Assembly: GCA_017999015.1 (NCBI GenBank)
Contig: JAGOBZ010000194.1
Span: 1-6,254, forward strand
From: Kiritimatiellia bacterium
GTDB lineage: Bacteria; Verrucomicrobiota; Kiritimatiellia; RFP12; UBA1067
Direction of reading: 5' to 3'
DNA length: 6,254 nt
Part shown: positions 5,746-6,254 of the stretch, in pieces
How positions within the stretch are numbered: the stretch's first letter is position 1
How the letters are laid out: every line of letters starts with the position of its first letter
Translations under genes and position numbers: made by a program
Notes under the pieces: model-generated
What the model was told of the DNA's origin: nothing
Databases searched by the model: none
Seen by the model: only the letters and a program-made list of their open reading frames with translations

Positions 5746-6254
5746 ATGACACGGAGTGTTTGGCTGGCGGGAATCGCGGCAGCTTTGATCTGTCGTGGTG
5801 AGGAGAAAAATCTGGCGCGCAATCCCGGCTTTGAGGAAACGGGTCCGTCCGGTGCCACCGCAGCATGGAGCGAGCATAAACCCGTCTATCGTTTCGCCGA
5901 CGGTGTAGGTCGGGAGGGTTCGCGTGGGCTTGTTTTTGAGAACAGCGATCCGGCCTTCTACGCGGTTCCGTCGCAATCGCTCGAACTGCAGCGCGGGTGT
6001 TGCTATGCCTTTGAAGTGTGGGTCCGGACTGAAGGCCTTTCGGGCGAGGAGTCGGGCGCGACGGTCTGCATGGAGTGGTATGACGGCAATCGGTATCTGG
6101 GAGGCGCATATGCCGAGGGGGTGCGCGGGACCAGCAAGAACTGGCAGCGCATGCATGGCGTGACGCCGGTTATTCCGACGAATGCCACGAGGGTCAGCAT
6201 TTCGCCCTATGTGCGCCGCGGCATGACCGGCAAGGCGTGGTTCGACGATCTCAA
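5746..6254 (+). CDS. Secreted protein with N-terminal CBM4/9-like carbohydrate-binding module (3' partial)
   Basis: The frame from ATG 5746 is open to the window edge (169 complete codons). Residues 1-18 look like a short signal peptide: MTRS, then a hydrophobic core WLAGIAAALIC, with likely cleavage near CRG; Cys16 lacks a proper lipobox. The mature part starts NLARNPGFE (22-30), the classic opening of CBM4/9-like jelly rolls. It continues with WSEH (41-44), GREGSRGLVFEN (55-66), VPSQSLEL (74-81), FEVWVRTEG (89-97), CMEWYDG (108-114), NWQRMHGVTP (132-141) and GKAWFDDL (162-169), the usual end of that module. What follows is outside the window. Modules like this commonly precede a glycoside hydrolase or a surface glycan-binding domain, so an extracellular polysaccharide role is inferred. 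The start is supported by a G-rich ribosome-binding site (GAGGGG, 5733-5738) 7 nt upstream. It begins 28 bp after glmS and may be co-transcribed with it. Confidence 0.85.
   Translation, partial: MTRSVWLAGIAAALICRGEEKNLARNPGFEETGPSGATAAWSEHKPVYRFADGVGREGSRGLVFENSDPAFYAVPSQSLELQRGCCYAFEVWVRTEGLSGEESGATVCMEWYDGNRYLGGAYAEGVRGTSKNWQRMHGVTPVIPTNATRVSISPYVRRGMTGKAWFDDL

Noticed and set aside
3852..5858. A 668-codon minus-strand open frame spanning all of glmS
   Set aside because: glmS on the plus strand is unmistakable along its full length. The antisense frame is low-complexity Arg/His/Gln-rich sequence that stays open because codons giving antisense stops are avoided.
1..6254. CRISPR arrays, tRNA or rRNA genes, insertion sequences, phage or defence genes
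   Set aside because: No regularly spaced repeats, RNA gene signatures, transposase motifs or defence-type domains were seen on either strand.

Overview
The window is GC-rich, with strongly G/C-biased third codon positions, and looks like a chromosomal segment from a free-living, carbohydrate-degrading bacterium. The gene flavour points to the PVC superphylum, such as Lentisphaerota, Kiritimatiellota, Verrucomicrobiota or Planctomycetota. It includes a Tat-exported lipoprotein Gfo/Idh/MocA oxidoreductase, a short xylose-isomerase-type TIM barrel, a cupin-AraC regulator, and a secreted protein opening with a CBM4/9-like jelly roll. That placement is inference from protein style, since no marker gene is present.

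Layout. Positions 1-120 hold the last 39 codons of a plus-strand gene entering from the left. A roughly 280-bp gap follows, containing what looks like a decayed gene end (116-283) with an in-frame TAG, and directly after it a perfect 8-bp-stem palindrome (285-304). Two minus-strand genes, transcribed right to left, form a probable operon: a xylose-isomerase-family sugar isomerase (2824 to 1790) and then a Tat-lipoprotein Gfo/Idh/MocA dehydrogenase (1768 to 401), 21 bp apart. A 118-bp divergent region separates them from a plus-strand AraC-type regulator (2943-3836, possibly from 2901). This is followed at 39 bp by a complete glmS (3876-5717), and at 28 bp by the start of a secreted carbohydrate-binding protein (5746 to beyond the window).

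How it may work together. The regulator probably senses a sugar or related ligand with its cupin domain and controls the divergent isomerase-oxidoreductase pair. GlmS makes glucosamine-6-phosphate for cell-wall and amino-sugar synthesis. It is a housekeeping enzyme that may share a transcript with the regulator and the downstream secreted protein. I see no CRISPR array, tRNA, rRNA, insertion sequence or defence system. The most interesting points are the altered metal ligand in the isomerase, the gene remnant, repeated GCATCA hexamers in the divergent promoter, and the glmS neighbourhood. Most of the window is otherwise ordinary metabolic sequence.
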